From contig NZ_JACXYU010000006.1 in assembly GCF_014779715.1 (NCBI RefSeq), forward strand, positions 186,001 through 250,000: a stretch of 64,000 bases of DNA, in the 5' to 3' direction. This DNA comes from Streptomyces chumphonensis. Its GTDB lineage: Bacteria; Actinomycetota; Actinomycetes; Streptomycetales; Streptomycetaceae. Positions 55,506 to 62,617 of this stretch are shown here, piece after piece. The notes under the pieces were generated by a model, which did not search any database, was not told where the DNA came from, and saw only the letters and a list, made by a program, of their open reading frames with translations. A program made the position numbers and the translations under genes. Every line of letters starts with the position of its first letter. Position 1 is the first letter of the stretch.

Positions 55506-55530
55506 CGGTCGGGCTCAGTTGCCCCGACCG
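55506..55530. terminator. Bidirectional terminator between the GST-like and MarR genes
   Basis: CGGTCGGG (55506-55513), nine-base loop, CCCGACCG (55523-55530), a perfect 8-base stem. It overlaps the MarR stop codon and follows the rightward gene by 16 bases. Confidence 0.6.
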
Positions 55531-55997
55531 GCGGTCGTCGGCTCACCGGCCTCGTCGATGTGGGCGAGCGTCGTGTTGAGCGCCTGCAGGAGGTGCGCCG
55601 CCGTGCCGCAGGGCAGACGGGCGAGCAGGCGGGCATGGCACTCGGTGACCGTCTCGGCCACGAGACGCGTCAACTCCGCTCCCTCGGGAGTGAGATGGAC
55701 CCAGTTGCTCCGACCGTCGCGGGTGTTCGCCTCGCGGTTGACGAAGCCCGACCGGGCGAGGCGCTGAATGATGTTGCTCGTCCCTCCGGACGACAGTCCG
55801 CAGGTGGCCGCCAGTGACGTCGGCCGCAGGCGCTGGTCCTGGGCCCTGAGCAGGGCTCTGAGGATGTCGGCCTCCGCCCGGGTGAGTCCGACGCGGGCCG
55901 CTGCGGCAGCGGTCGCGGAGCTCAGCAGCTGACCCAGTCGGTCCACCTGATGGGCGAGCAGGGCGGGGTTCACCGTGAAGTCGTCCGAAGGCGCCAT
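55515..55997 (-). CDS. MarR family transcriptional regulator
   Basis: A 160-residue MarR-type regulator. The winged HTH lies in GLTRAEADILRALLRAQDQRLRPTSLAATCGLSSGGTSNIIQRLARSGFV with the wing NTRDGRSNWVHLTPEG. Flanking helices form the dimer domain. MarR proteins in secondary-metabolite clusters often sense the product or phenolic ligands. ATG at 55997. A perfect palindrome, CTTGCT-TG-AGCAAG, 142 bases upstream is its probable binding site and would also face the divergent ParB-like gene. Confidence 0.9.
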   Translation of the reverse strand: MAPSDDFTVNPALLAHQVDRLGQLLSSATAAAAARVGLTRAEADILRALLRAQDQRLRPTSLAATCGLSSGGTSNIIQRLARSGFVNREANTRDGRSNWVHLTPEGAELTRLVAETVTECHARLLARLPCGTAAHLLQALNTTLAHIDEAGEPTTAGRGN

Positions 55998-56365
55998 TCA
56001 GCGTTCTCCTTCTGCTTCTGGAGCCTCTGCTCCCCGGACCGGTTCGCGCAGCGACTAGCGAAGGCTCGATGCGGGGGCGCGAAGCCGAAGAGGGGGCTGT
56101 CTGACTCCCACTCCGTGGTGAAGGCGGCCCCCGGCGCCCTTGCTTGAGCAAGTGTAAAAGGCAACGTTCGCCGACGGGGTGGGCCCTGGCAATATTGGCC
56201 AGTTGATTCCGTGGAGCGCGTGATATTAGCATGGAGATGTACCTTTCTGGAAAGCTTTTTGAGTGCGGTCGCACGGTTCTGCTCGGGGCCCGACATCTCT
56301 CCGCGCGTGGCCAACCGTGCGATGCGCGCAGTTGGCCACCCCGACGTCCGCACACAGAAGGTCAC
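55998..56365. promoter_or_regulatory. MarR/ParB-like divergent regulatory region with two inverted repeats
   Basis: No gene in these 368 bases. The palindrome CTTGCT-TG-AGCAAG at 56139-56152 has the size and symmetry of a MarR operator. A second inverted repeat, CTGGC-AATATTG-GCCAG (56186-56202), contains CAATATTG. The stretch 56140-56260 is markedly AT-richer and must contain the divergent promoters. Confidence 0.55.
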
Positions 56366-57388
56366 ATGATCAGTCAATCCGGACTCGCCCGTAGAACCGC
56401 CGCGTTACCCGAGCCGTTCGACGCCCCCGGCCCGGACCGTCTCTCTCCCGCCGTCCCGGTGCCGATCGCCGACCTGCGTCCGGCCGACTCCCCGCGCTCG
56501 GCGGCGGGGAACTCCGACCACCTCCGGGCACTGGCCGCGTGGCCCGGCGAACTGCCACCCGTCATCGTCCACCGTTCCTCGATGCGGGTCATCGACGGGA
56601 CGTACCGGCTGCGCGTCGCCGTGCTGCGGGGGGCCACCCACATTTCGGCGCGGTTCTTCGACGGCACCCCGGAGGACGCCTTCGTGCTCGCCGTCACCGC
56701 CAACTCCACCCACGGGCTGCCCTTCACGCCGTCGGAGCGTTCGGCGGCGGCTGCGCGCATCCTCGCCACCCACCCCCACTGGTCGGACCGCTCCATCGGA
56801 GCGGTGACGGGCCTCTCGGCGCACGCCGTCGCCGCCATGCGCCGACGGGCCGCCCTCCCCGCCGGGCCGGTCCGGGTCGGCCGGGACGGCCGGACCAGGC
56901 CGCTCAGCACCGTGACCGAACGTCAGGAAGCGCGCCGCCTGCTGGCCGAGGAGCCCGGTCTGTCCCTGCGGGAGATCGGCCGGCTCACCGGACTCTCGCC
57001 CACCACGGTCCGGGACGTACGGGACCGGGTCCGGCGGGGCGAGGACCCCGTCCCCGCCCGGCTCCGACGCCCCGCCCCGGCCGGTGGGCCGCCGCCCGCG
57101 CCCCGGCGGCCGGTCCGGTCCGCCACCGTGCCCCGGCCCGGACCGGCGAAGGAGCTGGGCGACCTCTACGGAAGCCTGTGCGGCGATCCGGCGCTGCGCC
57201 ACAGTGAGTCCGGGCGGGCGCTCCTGCGGCTGCTCGGGCAGTTGAAGGTGGCGACGGAGGAGTGGGGTGCCATGGCGGAGGCGGTCCCGGGGCACCGGAG
57301 CAAGGACGTGGCGGAGATGGCCCGCGCCTGCGGCCGGTTGTGGGAGGCGTTCGCGGAGCAGGTGGGCGGCGGCGCCCGGGGTCAGTAG
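56366..57388 (+). CDS. ParB-like nuclease-domain transcriptional regulator (StrR type)
   Basis: A 340-residue regulator of the StrR/NovG class. The N-terminal ParB/sulfiredoxin-like domain (about residues 25-115) has RVIDGTYRLRVAVLRGATHISARFFDG. Two HTH-like segments follow: WSDRSIGAVTGLSAHAVAAMRRR and LSLREIGRLTGLSPTTVRDVRDR. The C-terminal part is helical. StrR-like proteins activate antibiotic biosynthesis operons by binding inverted repeats in their promoters; here the phenazine-type genes are the natural targets. ATG at 56366 is preceded by AGAAGG. The stop overlaps the opposing monooxygenase by seven bases. Confidence 0.85.
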   Translation: MISQSGLARRTAALPEPFDAPGPDRLSPAVPVPIADLRPADSPRSAAGNSDHLRALAAWPGELPPVIVHRSSMRVIDGTYRLRVAVLRGATHISARFFDGTPEDAFVLAVTANSTHGLPFTPSERSAAAARILATHPHWSDRSIGAVTGLSAHAVAAMRRRAALPAGPVRVGRDGRTRPLSTVTERQEARRLLAEEPGLSLREIGRLTGLSPTTVRDVRDRVRRGEDPVPARLRRPAPAGGPPPAPRRPVRSATVPRPGPAKELGDLYGSLCGDPALRHSESGRALLRLLGQLKVATEEWGAMAEAVPGHRSKDVAEMARACGRLWEAFAEQVGGGARGQ

Positions 57389-58536
57389 CGGACGGAGCGC
57401 AGCCGCGGTCCGTAGGGCGCGGCGTCCAGCCAGCGGCCCGCCGCGGGCGACCAGGGCGCCACCGCCGCCGCCGCGCGCTGCGCCCAGCGCTGCCGCCGGC
57501 GGGGCGCGAGCAGGTGGTGCAGGGCACTGCCGGCCGCCGCCACGTTCTGCTCCGCCGCCCGGCGGCGCTCGTGGCCGTAGGTCGCGACGGCGTCCTCGCG
57601 CACGGCGCGGGCGGCGGCCACCGCGTCGGCGATGCCGGAGTTCATGCCCCGGGCGCCGAACGGGGGCAGCAGGTGGGCGGCCTCCCCCGCGAGCAGGACG
57701 CGCTCCTGCGGGTCGGTGAAGCTCTCCGCCACGCGCTGCTGGAACCGGTACACCGACGTCCAGGTGATCCGCGGCCCGTTCAGCTGGGGCACGACCTCCG
57801 ACAGGCGCCGCGACGTCTCCGCGCCGACGCGGTCCGGGTCCTCCCCGGCGCGGCACTGCACGTCGATCCGCCAGCCCCCGCGGAACGGGACGAGCAGGAC
57901 GTTCCGCCCCAGCGCGGGGTGCCGGTAGTGGAAGACGCGTTCCGGCTCGGCGGGCAGCGTGCCCTCGTCGACATCGAGCACGACGAAGTCGGCGGGCGTG
58001 GTCACGCCCGCCATGGCCACCCCGAGCTCCGCGCGCACGACGGAGCGCGGCCCGTCGCAGGCGATGAGGTGGCCGCCCCGGTGCTCGGCGCCGGAGGCGG
58101 TGCGCACGCGCACCCCCTCGCGTCCCGCGGTCACCCGGTGCACGGCGTCGCCCCAGCTCACCGGGATGCCGGACGCCTCGCACGCGTCGCGTAGGAGATC
58201 CTCCAGCACCGTCTGCGGCAGGCTGGTGAAGGGAGGGAGTCCCGAGCCCGCCGGGCCGGTGGGGAAGGACCGCCGGTGGACCTCCGACCCCGCCCACAGC
58301 GTGCGGTGGGTGGACCAGGTCAGCCCCGCCGCGGCGACGGCGGCGCCGAGCCCGGGGCGCACGGCCTCCAGATGCCGGAGCGTCGCGCGGTGGACGAACA
58401 GGGCCCGGCTGCCCGCGCGTTCCTCGTCACGACCGCGTGCCTCCAGGACGCGGGGCGAGAGCCCGGACGCGGCGGCCGCCAGGGCGGCGCTCAGTCCCAC
58501 CGGCCCCGCACCGGCGACGAGGACGGACCGGCTCAC
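57382..58536 (-). CDS. FAD-dependent aromatic monooxygenase (PHBH family)
   Basis: A 384-residue group A flavin monooxygenase. It has the N-terminal GAGPVGLSAALAAAASG Rossmann motif, the ACDGPRSVVR (DG) motif near residue 160, and the second FAD motif LLAGEAAHLLPPFGARGMNSGIADA near residue 285. It probably hydroxylates a phenazine or a benzoate-type precursor with NAD(P)H and oxygen. GTG at 58536 overlaps the UbiC-like stop (GTGA), so these two are translated together. The C-terminal tail is basic. Substrate is inferred from location only. Confidence 0.9.
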   Translation of the reverse strand: MSRSVLVAGAGPVGLSAALAAAASGLSPRVLEARGRDEERAGSRALFVHRATLRHLEAVRPGLGAAVAAAGLTWSTHRTLWAGSEVHRRSFPTGPAGSGLPPFTSLPQTVLEDLLRDACEASGIPVSWGDAVHRVTAGREGVRVRTASGAEHRGGHLIACDGPRSVVRAELGVAMAGVTTPADFVVLDVDEGTLPAEPERVFHYRHPALGRNVLLVPFRGGWRIDVQCRAGEDPDRVGAETSRRLSEVVPQLNGPRITWTSVYRFQQRVAESFTDPQERVLLAGEAAHLLPPFGARGMNSGIADAVAAARAVREDAVATYGHERRRAAEQNVAAAGSALHHLLAPRRRQRWAQRAAAAVAPWSPAAGRWLDAAPYGPRLRSVRY

Positions 58537-59135
58537 GCGGGTGCCCCTTCGCGCGGGTGCGACCGGGCGGGTCCGCCGCCGGACGGCCGTCGGCCGCTCG
58601 GCACCACGGCGGGGTTGAAGTGCTCGACGACGTACAGCGGCGCCTCGTCGGCCAGATGCAGCAGATAGCCCCGGCGGACGGCGGGGGAGCCCGGCGCACC
58701 CGGCCACGGCGCGGTGCCGGCGCTCAGCAGGGTGCGCCGCTGGGTCATGCCGGTGCGCAGCAGCGTGCTGCCCAGCGGGGTGCGGGGGCAGGTGACGGCG
58801 TCGAGGACGGCCGGTGCGGCGGGCACGCGACCCGTCACCAGGTTCCGGGAGACGGTCAGGCCCTGCGGGGTCACCAGCTCCGTCAGCCGCACCAGCCAGG
58901 GCGTGCCCGGTGCCGGCCGGGCCGCGTGGGGCAGGTGAAGCCGGTCCGCCTCTCGTGGCGGCCCCGTCCGCTGGCTGACGAGGCGCAGCAGCAGCGGCTG
59001 TCCGGTCCGCAGCCGGAGCTGTTCGGTCGTGGACCCGGTGTGCCCGACCAGCCGCCGGGTGAAGGGGTCGGCGAAGTGCTCCCACCGCGCGGGCTGCGGC
59101 GGGGTCGAGGTTCCGGTGTTCCCGCGCGTGCGCAT
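58533..59135 (-). CDS. UbiC-like (chorismate lyase fold) protein
   Basis: A 200-residue protein with the chorismate pyruvate-lyase fold pattern. RRLVGHTGSTTEQLRLRTGQPLLLRLV matches the first strands, followed by RLTELVTPQGLTVSRNLV and the late RTPLGSTLLRTGMTQRRTLL. Chorismate lyases release pyruvate from chorismate to give 4-hydroxybenzoate; the same fold also occurs in HutC/GntR effector domains, but no HTH is present here. Coupled to the FAD monooxygenase. If active, it would draw a chorismate-derived benzoate into the cluster product. ATG at 59135 is preceded by GAGGGTGAG. Confidence 0.68.
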   Translation of the reverse strand: MRTRGNTGTSTPPQPARWEHFADPFTRRLVGHTGSTTEQLRLRTGQPLLLRLVSQRTGPPREADRLHLPHAARPAPGTPWLVRLTELVTPQGLTVSRNLVTGRVPAAPAVLDAVTCPRTPLGSTLLRTGMTQRRTLLSAGTAPWPGAPGSPAVRRGYLLHLADEAPLYVVEHFNPAVVPSGRRPSGGGPARSHPREGAPA

Positions 59136-59167
59136 GGTCGGCTCACCCTCGGCTGGACGGGACGGAG

Positions 59168-59197
59168 CCGTTGTGGCCGCGCCGGCGGCCACAACGG
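59168..59197 (-). terminator. Strong hairpin between the AhpD-like and UbiC-like genes
   Basis: CCGTTGTGGCCGC (59168-59180), loop GCCG, exact complement (59185-59197), a 13-base stem. It lies in the 71-base gap between two genes on the same strand, so it should reduce or end read-through from the AhpD-like gene. Confidence 0.7.
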
Positions 59198-59206
59198 CCG
59201 GGAGGG

Positions 59207-59686
59207 TCACTCCCCGGGGTGGTAGTTCCCCGGCGCGAGGCGGGCGGTGATGGCCAGGCGGTTGTAGCTGTTGATGGCGACGACGACCCAGACGAGCTGG
59301 GCGAGCTGCGCCTCACCCAGGGCGTCGCGGCCCCGCTCGAAGACGTCGTCGGGCAGCTGACCGTCGTGGATGAGGGTGACCGACTCGGCCACCTCCAGGG
59401 CCGCGCGCTCGCGGTCGCTGTAGAAGGGGGTCTCCCGCCAGGCGTTGAGCGCGTAGATGCGCTGCTCGGCCACGCCGGCCCGGCGGGCGTCGATGGTGTG
59501 CATGTCGATGCAGAACCCGCATCCGTTGATCTGCGAGGCGCGGATGCGCACGAGGTGGAGCAGCTCGCTCTCCAGCCCGGACTCCTCGGCCGCCTTGTCG
59601 GCCTGGCCGGCCAGCCGGTGCATCACCGCGTAGGTGGAGGAGGAGAGTTCACGGAGGTCGAGGCGCTCGTTCTTTCCGGTAGCCAT
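59207..59686 (-). CDS. AhpD-like carboxymuconolactone decarboxylase family protein
   Basis: A 159-residue all-helical AhpD/CMD protein. The redox pair and catalytic His are in NGCGFCIDMHTIDAR (Cys-x-x-Cys and His). Members reduce peroxides via lipoyl partners or protect cells from redox-cycling compounds. Beside a phenazine-type pathway, whose products generate peroxide, a protective role is plausible. ATG at 59686. A strong hairpin follows the stop. It diverges from the EphF-like adenylating gene across a 420-base region. Confidence 0.9.
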   Translation of the reverse strand: MATGKNERLDLRELSSSTYAVMHRLAGQADKAAEESGLESELLHLVRIRASQINGCGFCIDMHTIDARRAGVAEQRIYALNAWRETPFYSDRERAALEVAESVTLIHDGQLPDDVFERGRDALGEAQLAQLVWVVVAINSYNRLAITARLAPGNYHPGE

Positions 59687-60106
59687 GCGCTGACCATATG
59701 TGACTCGAAGTGGTCGCCCAACTTCCGGAACGACATCCGCAGTTGAACGTTTTCGACGGCGTCCCGCCAGGCCGGTCCGCGATCTGCTAGCGGTGGGCTC
59801 GGCTCCCGCTCGGCTTCTCCTTGACAGGCGAACTGTCTCGCGCGAAAGATAACTGTGCTCGCCGGAACGATGACGCACGGTCCGGTTCGACGCGTGACCA
59901 CATTTCCCTGGCTGACCACCAGCACCACCTGCACCACCAACCACCTGCACCACAGCACGACGTGCTCCACGCCGCGGGTTTCGCCGGTGCGGGCTGCCGT
60001 CCAGGCGTCCGACCTTCCCGCGGTCCGCCACGTTTCCACCTCCGGATCCGTCCCGCCGCGCTCCGACGGTGATCCGGGACCGACCGATGAAGGGCCGCAG
60101 ATCAAC
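59687..60106 (+). promoter_or_regulatory. Promoter region of the phenazine-type biosynthetic genes
   Basis: A 420-base region between divergent genes. A consensus -35 TTGACA (59821-59826) is followed 18 bases later by AAAGAT (59845-59850). An inverted repeat GACAG-GCGAA-CTGTC (59823-59837) overlaps the -35 box. Further down, AGCACG-A-CGTGCT (59954-59966) is a perfect palindrome. These would be good targets for the ParB/StrR-like or MarR regulator. The leader between promoter and the ATG at 60107 is about 250 bases, unusually long, with a CCACC-rich stretch at 59920-59955. Confidence 0.6.
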
Positions 60107-61192
60107 ATGCCTGAGCTGACCCCTGGCACGTCACGGCCGCAGGACGAGGCCGCCGTCGCCGCGCACCTGAACGCGATGATGCGGTGGCACTTCGAGCCCG
60201 CCACCGGTTCGCCGTTCTGGCTGAACAGGACGGGAAGTCTCGGCTTCGACCCGTTGACCGACATCACCGGCCTGGCCGACCTGCGCCGCTTCCCCGACGT
60301 CAGCGACGAACTGCGCACCGTCCCGGTCGAGGAGCTCTTCCCCAAGGGCGCCGACGCCGCGTCCTTCGACGTCTTCGAGTCCGGCGGCACGGTCGGCGCG
60401 CCGAAGCGCATCGTCGACAGCACCGCGCGCACCCGGAACGTCGACTGGGTGAGCGAGGTGCTCGCGGAGCACGGCTTCCCCGCCACCGGCCACTGGCTGC
60501 ACGTCGGCCCCACCGGCCCGCACGTCGTCGGGCGCACCGTGCGGCACCTCGCCCAGCTGCGCGGCGGTGTCTGCTTCACCCTGGACTTCGACCCCCGCTG
60601 GGTGAAGCGGCTCATCGGCTCCGGGCGCACCGACCTGGCCGCCGAGTACCGCGAGTACCTGCTGGACCAGATGGAGCTGGTGGTCCGCTCCCAGGAGATC
60701 AAGACGCTCTTCATCACCCCGCCCGTGCTGGAGGCCGTCTGCGCGCGGTCCTCCCTGCACGAGCGCCTGGCCTCCACCGTCGAGGGCATCCTGTGGGCGG
60801 GGACGAGCATGAGTGCCGAATCGCTTCGCCAGGTCGAGGAGTTCTTCTTCCCCCGGGCGAAGGTCGCCGCCATCTACGGCAACACGATCATGGGCATCGC
60901 GCCCCAGCGTCCGCCCGAGGAGGGCGACGAGCACCCCTGCGTCTTCCGGCCCTACTTCCCGCAGTCCGTGGTCGAGGTCCTGGACCCCGACACGGGCGAG
61001 GAGGTCGAGTACGGCCGGCGCGGACAGGTCCTGATGCACCAGCTGAGCCACGACATGTTCCTGCCGAACGTGCTGGAGCGGGACACCGCCATCCGGGTGC
61101 GCCCGGCGTCCGGGGACACCGTCGACGGGCTGGCCGACATCGCCCCCCTGCGCACCGACGACGCGCCGACCGTCGTGGAAGGGGTCTACTGA
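60107..61192 (+). CDS. Phenazine carboxylate adenylation enzyme, EhpF-like
   Basis: A 361-residue member of the ANL superfamily lacking the C-terminal swivel domain, like EhpF of the griseoluteate pathway in Pantoea, which adenylates phenazine-1,6-dicarboxylate. The nucleotide loop is FESGGTVGAPKRIVDS (about residues 90-105), later IYGNTIMGIAP and a short end region YGRRGQVLMHQLSHDMFLPN. ATG at 60107 is chosen by similarity onset; the upstream open frame is low-complexity. The stop overlaps the next ATG (TGATG). Expected to pass an acyl-adenylate to the following reductase. The match to EhpF is from memory of the family, not a search. Confidence 0.8.
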   Translation: MPELTPGTSRPQDEAAVAAHLNAMMRWHFEPATGSPFWLNRTGSLGFDPLTDITGLADLRRFPDVSDELRTVPVEELFPKGADAASFDVFESGGTVGAPKRIVDSTARTRNVDWVSEVLAEHGFPATGHWLHVGPTGPHVVGRTVRHLAQLRGGVCFTLDFDPRWVKRLIGSGRTDLAAEYREYLLDQMELVVRSQEIKTLFITPPVLEAVCARSSLHERLASTVEGILWAGTSMSAESLRQVEEFFFPRAKVAAIYGNTIMGIAPQRPPEEGDEHPCVFRPYFPQSVVEVLDPDTGEEVEYGRRGQVLMHQLSHDMFLPNVLERDTAIRVRPASGDTVDGLADIAPLRTDDAPTVVEGVY

Positions 61193-62565
61193 TGAGCGCG
61201 CTGCCCGTGGTCAACCCGGTCATCTCCGGGCGCGAGGTGGACAGCCGGGACCGCTCGACGCTGACCGGTGTGGACGGCATGCCGCTCGCGTCCGTGGGCC
61301 TCGCTCCGCGGCTGCTAGCCCAGGCCGCCCTCAACCGGGTGCGCGCCGGTGCCGCCGACCCCGCGCCCGACGCGTCCGTCTTCGCCAAGGCGGGCGAACT
61401 GTTCGCCACCGCCGAGCTGGAGGGGGAGACGCCCGAGGAGTACGGGCGCCGCGTCACGCTGGCCACCGGTACGCCGCTGGGCGCCGTCCACCGGGCCATC
61501 GAGGGCATCCGGGCTCAGCTGGGCCGGATCGAGCGGCTCAACCAGGCCGAGCTGCCGGCTCCGTTCGCCGAACCCGGCTTCGCCACCCGCTGGCTCCCGC
61601 GCGGCGACCTGCTGGCGGCCGTCGTCCCCAACAACCACCCCGAGCCGAACGTCACCTGGGTGCGCGCCCTGGCGATGGGCGTCTCGGTCCTGGTGCGCCC
61701 CGGCAGCAAGGACCCCTTCACCCCCCGGCGGCTGTTCGCGGCCCTGCTCGCGGCGGGCACCGGACCCGACCGCGCGGCCCTCCTGCCGGGTGGCCACGAG
61801 GTGGGCGAGCACCTCCTCGCCGAGGCGGACCTGGGCCTCGTCTACGGCGGCCCGGCCGCCGCGGAGCGGTTCGGCGCACGGCGTGACGTCCTCGTCCGGG
61901 GCCCGGGCCGCAGCAAGGTCCTGGTCGGCCCCGCCGCCGCGCAGGACGAGGGCCTGCTCGGCGACCTCGTCGAGTGGATCGCCGACGACGGCGGCGTGCG
62001 CTGCAACAACATCTCCCTGGTCCTCACCAGCGGGCCCGTCGCCCCGCTCGCGGACGCGCTGGCCGAGCGCCTTGCCGCCCTGCCGGTCCGTCCGGTCACC
62101 GACCCGGCGGCCACGCTGCCCGCCATGGCACGGGAGAGCGGGGCGCTGCTGGCCGAGCACCTCACCGGAATGACGGAGGGCGCGGTCGACCACAGCACCC
62201 ACCGGTACCCCGACGGCCTCTGCGGCGACCCGGGAGACGGCAGCGCCGTCATGCGTCCGCTCGTCGTGTCGGTGAGCGAGGCGACCGCACCGATCGTCGG
62301 CACGGAACTCGGCTTCCCCTTCGTCGTCGTGGCCCCCTGGCACCCCCGGGACGGCACCGCCCCGCTGCGCGAGTCGCTGGTCGTCTCGCTGCCCGACGAG
62401 CACGCCGAGCTGGCCGAGCGGGTCCTGCGGGAGCCGAGCGTCCGCAAGGTCGTGACCGGCCGGGTCCGGCCCTGGACCTCGGTCCCCGAGATCCCCCACG
62501 ACGGCAGTCTCGCCCAGTTCCTGCTCGAACCGAAGGGCCTGGTCTCCGCTGCGCCGGAGAGCTGA
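61192..62565 (+). CDS. Acyl-adenylate/acyl-CoA reductase-like protein, EhpG-like
   Basis: A 457-residue aldehyde-dehydrogenase-superfamily protein. NADH-binding-type strands PRGDLLAAVVPNNHPEPNVTWV and VLVRPGSKDPFTPRRL match acyl-CoA reductase LuxC-like proteins. The nucleophilic cysteine is most likely in DDGGVRCNNISLVL (about residue 277). EhpG in the griseoluteate pathway reduces the activated carboxylate to an aldehyde. With the preceding adenylating enzyme it forms a CoA-independent carboxylic-acid reduction pair. The ATG shares one base with the previous stop. Confidence 0.8.
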   Translation: MSALPVVNPVISGREVDSRDRSTLTGVDGMPLASVGLAPRLLAQAALNRVRAGAADPAPDASVFAKAGELFATAELEGETPEEYGRRVTLATGTPLGAVHRAIEGIRAQLGRIERLNQAELPAPFAEPGFATRWLPRGDLLAAVVPNNHPEPNVTWVRALAMGVSVLVRPGSKDPFTPRRLFAALLAAGTGPDRAALLPGGHEVGEHLLAEADLGLVYGGPAAAERFGARRDVLVRGPGRSKVLVGPAAAQDEGLLGDLVEWIADDGGVRCNNISLVLTSGPVAPLADALAERLAALPVRPVTDPAATLPAMARESGALLAEHLTGMTEGAVDHSTHRYPDGLCGDPGDGSAVMRPLVVSVSEATAPIVGTELGFPFVVVAPWHPRDGTAPLRESLVVSLPDEHAELAERVLREPSVRKVVTGRVRPWTSVPEIPHDGSLAQFLLEPKGLVSAAPES

Positions 62566-62584
62566 GCCCGCCGCCGGCGGGCTC
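62564..62584 (+). terminator. Hairpin between the reductase and DAHP synthase genes
   Basis: GAGCCCGCC-GCC-GGCGGGCTC, perfect 9-base stem overlapping the reductase stop codon. The gap to the next gene is only 52 bases, so this is likely an intra-operon attenuating or stabilising hairpin. Confidence 0.5.
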
Positions 62585-62617
62585 CGTGCCCGCCACGTCC
62601 ACGGAAGAGATGAACGG

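Noticed and set aside
59821..60072. Open frame with a His-rich stretch ahead of the adenylase gene, considered as an attenuation leader peptide.
   Set aside because: No matching terminator/antiterminator hairpins or stop codon near the residue run; kept only as part of the long leader note.
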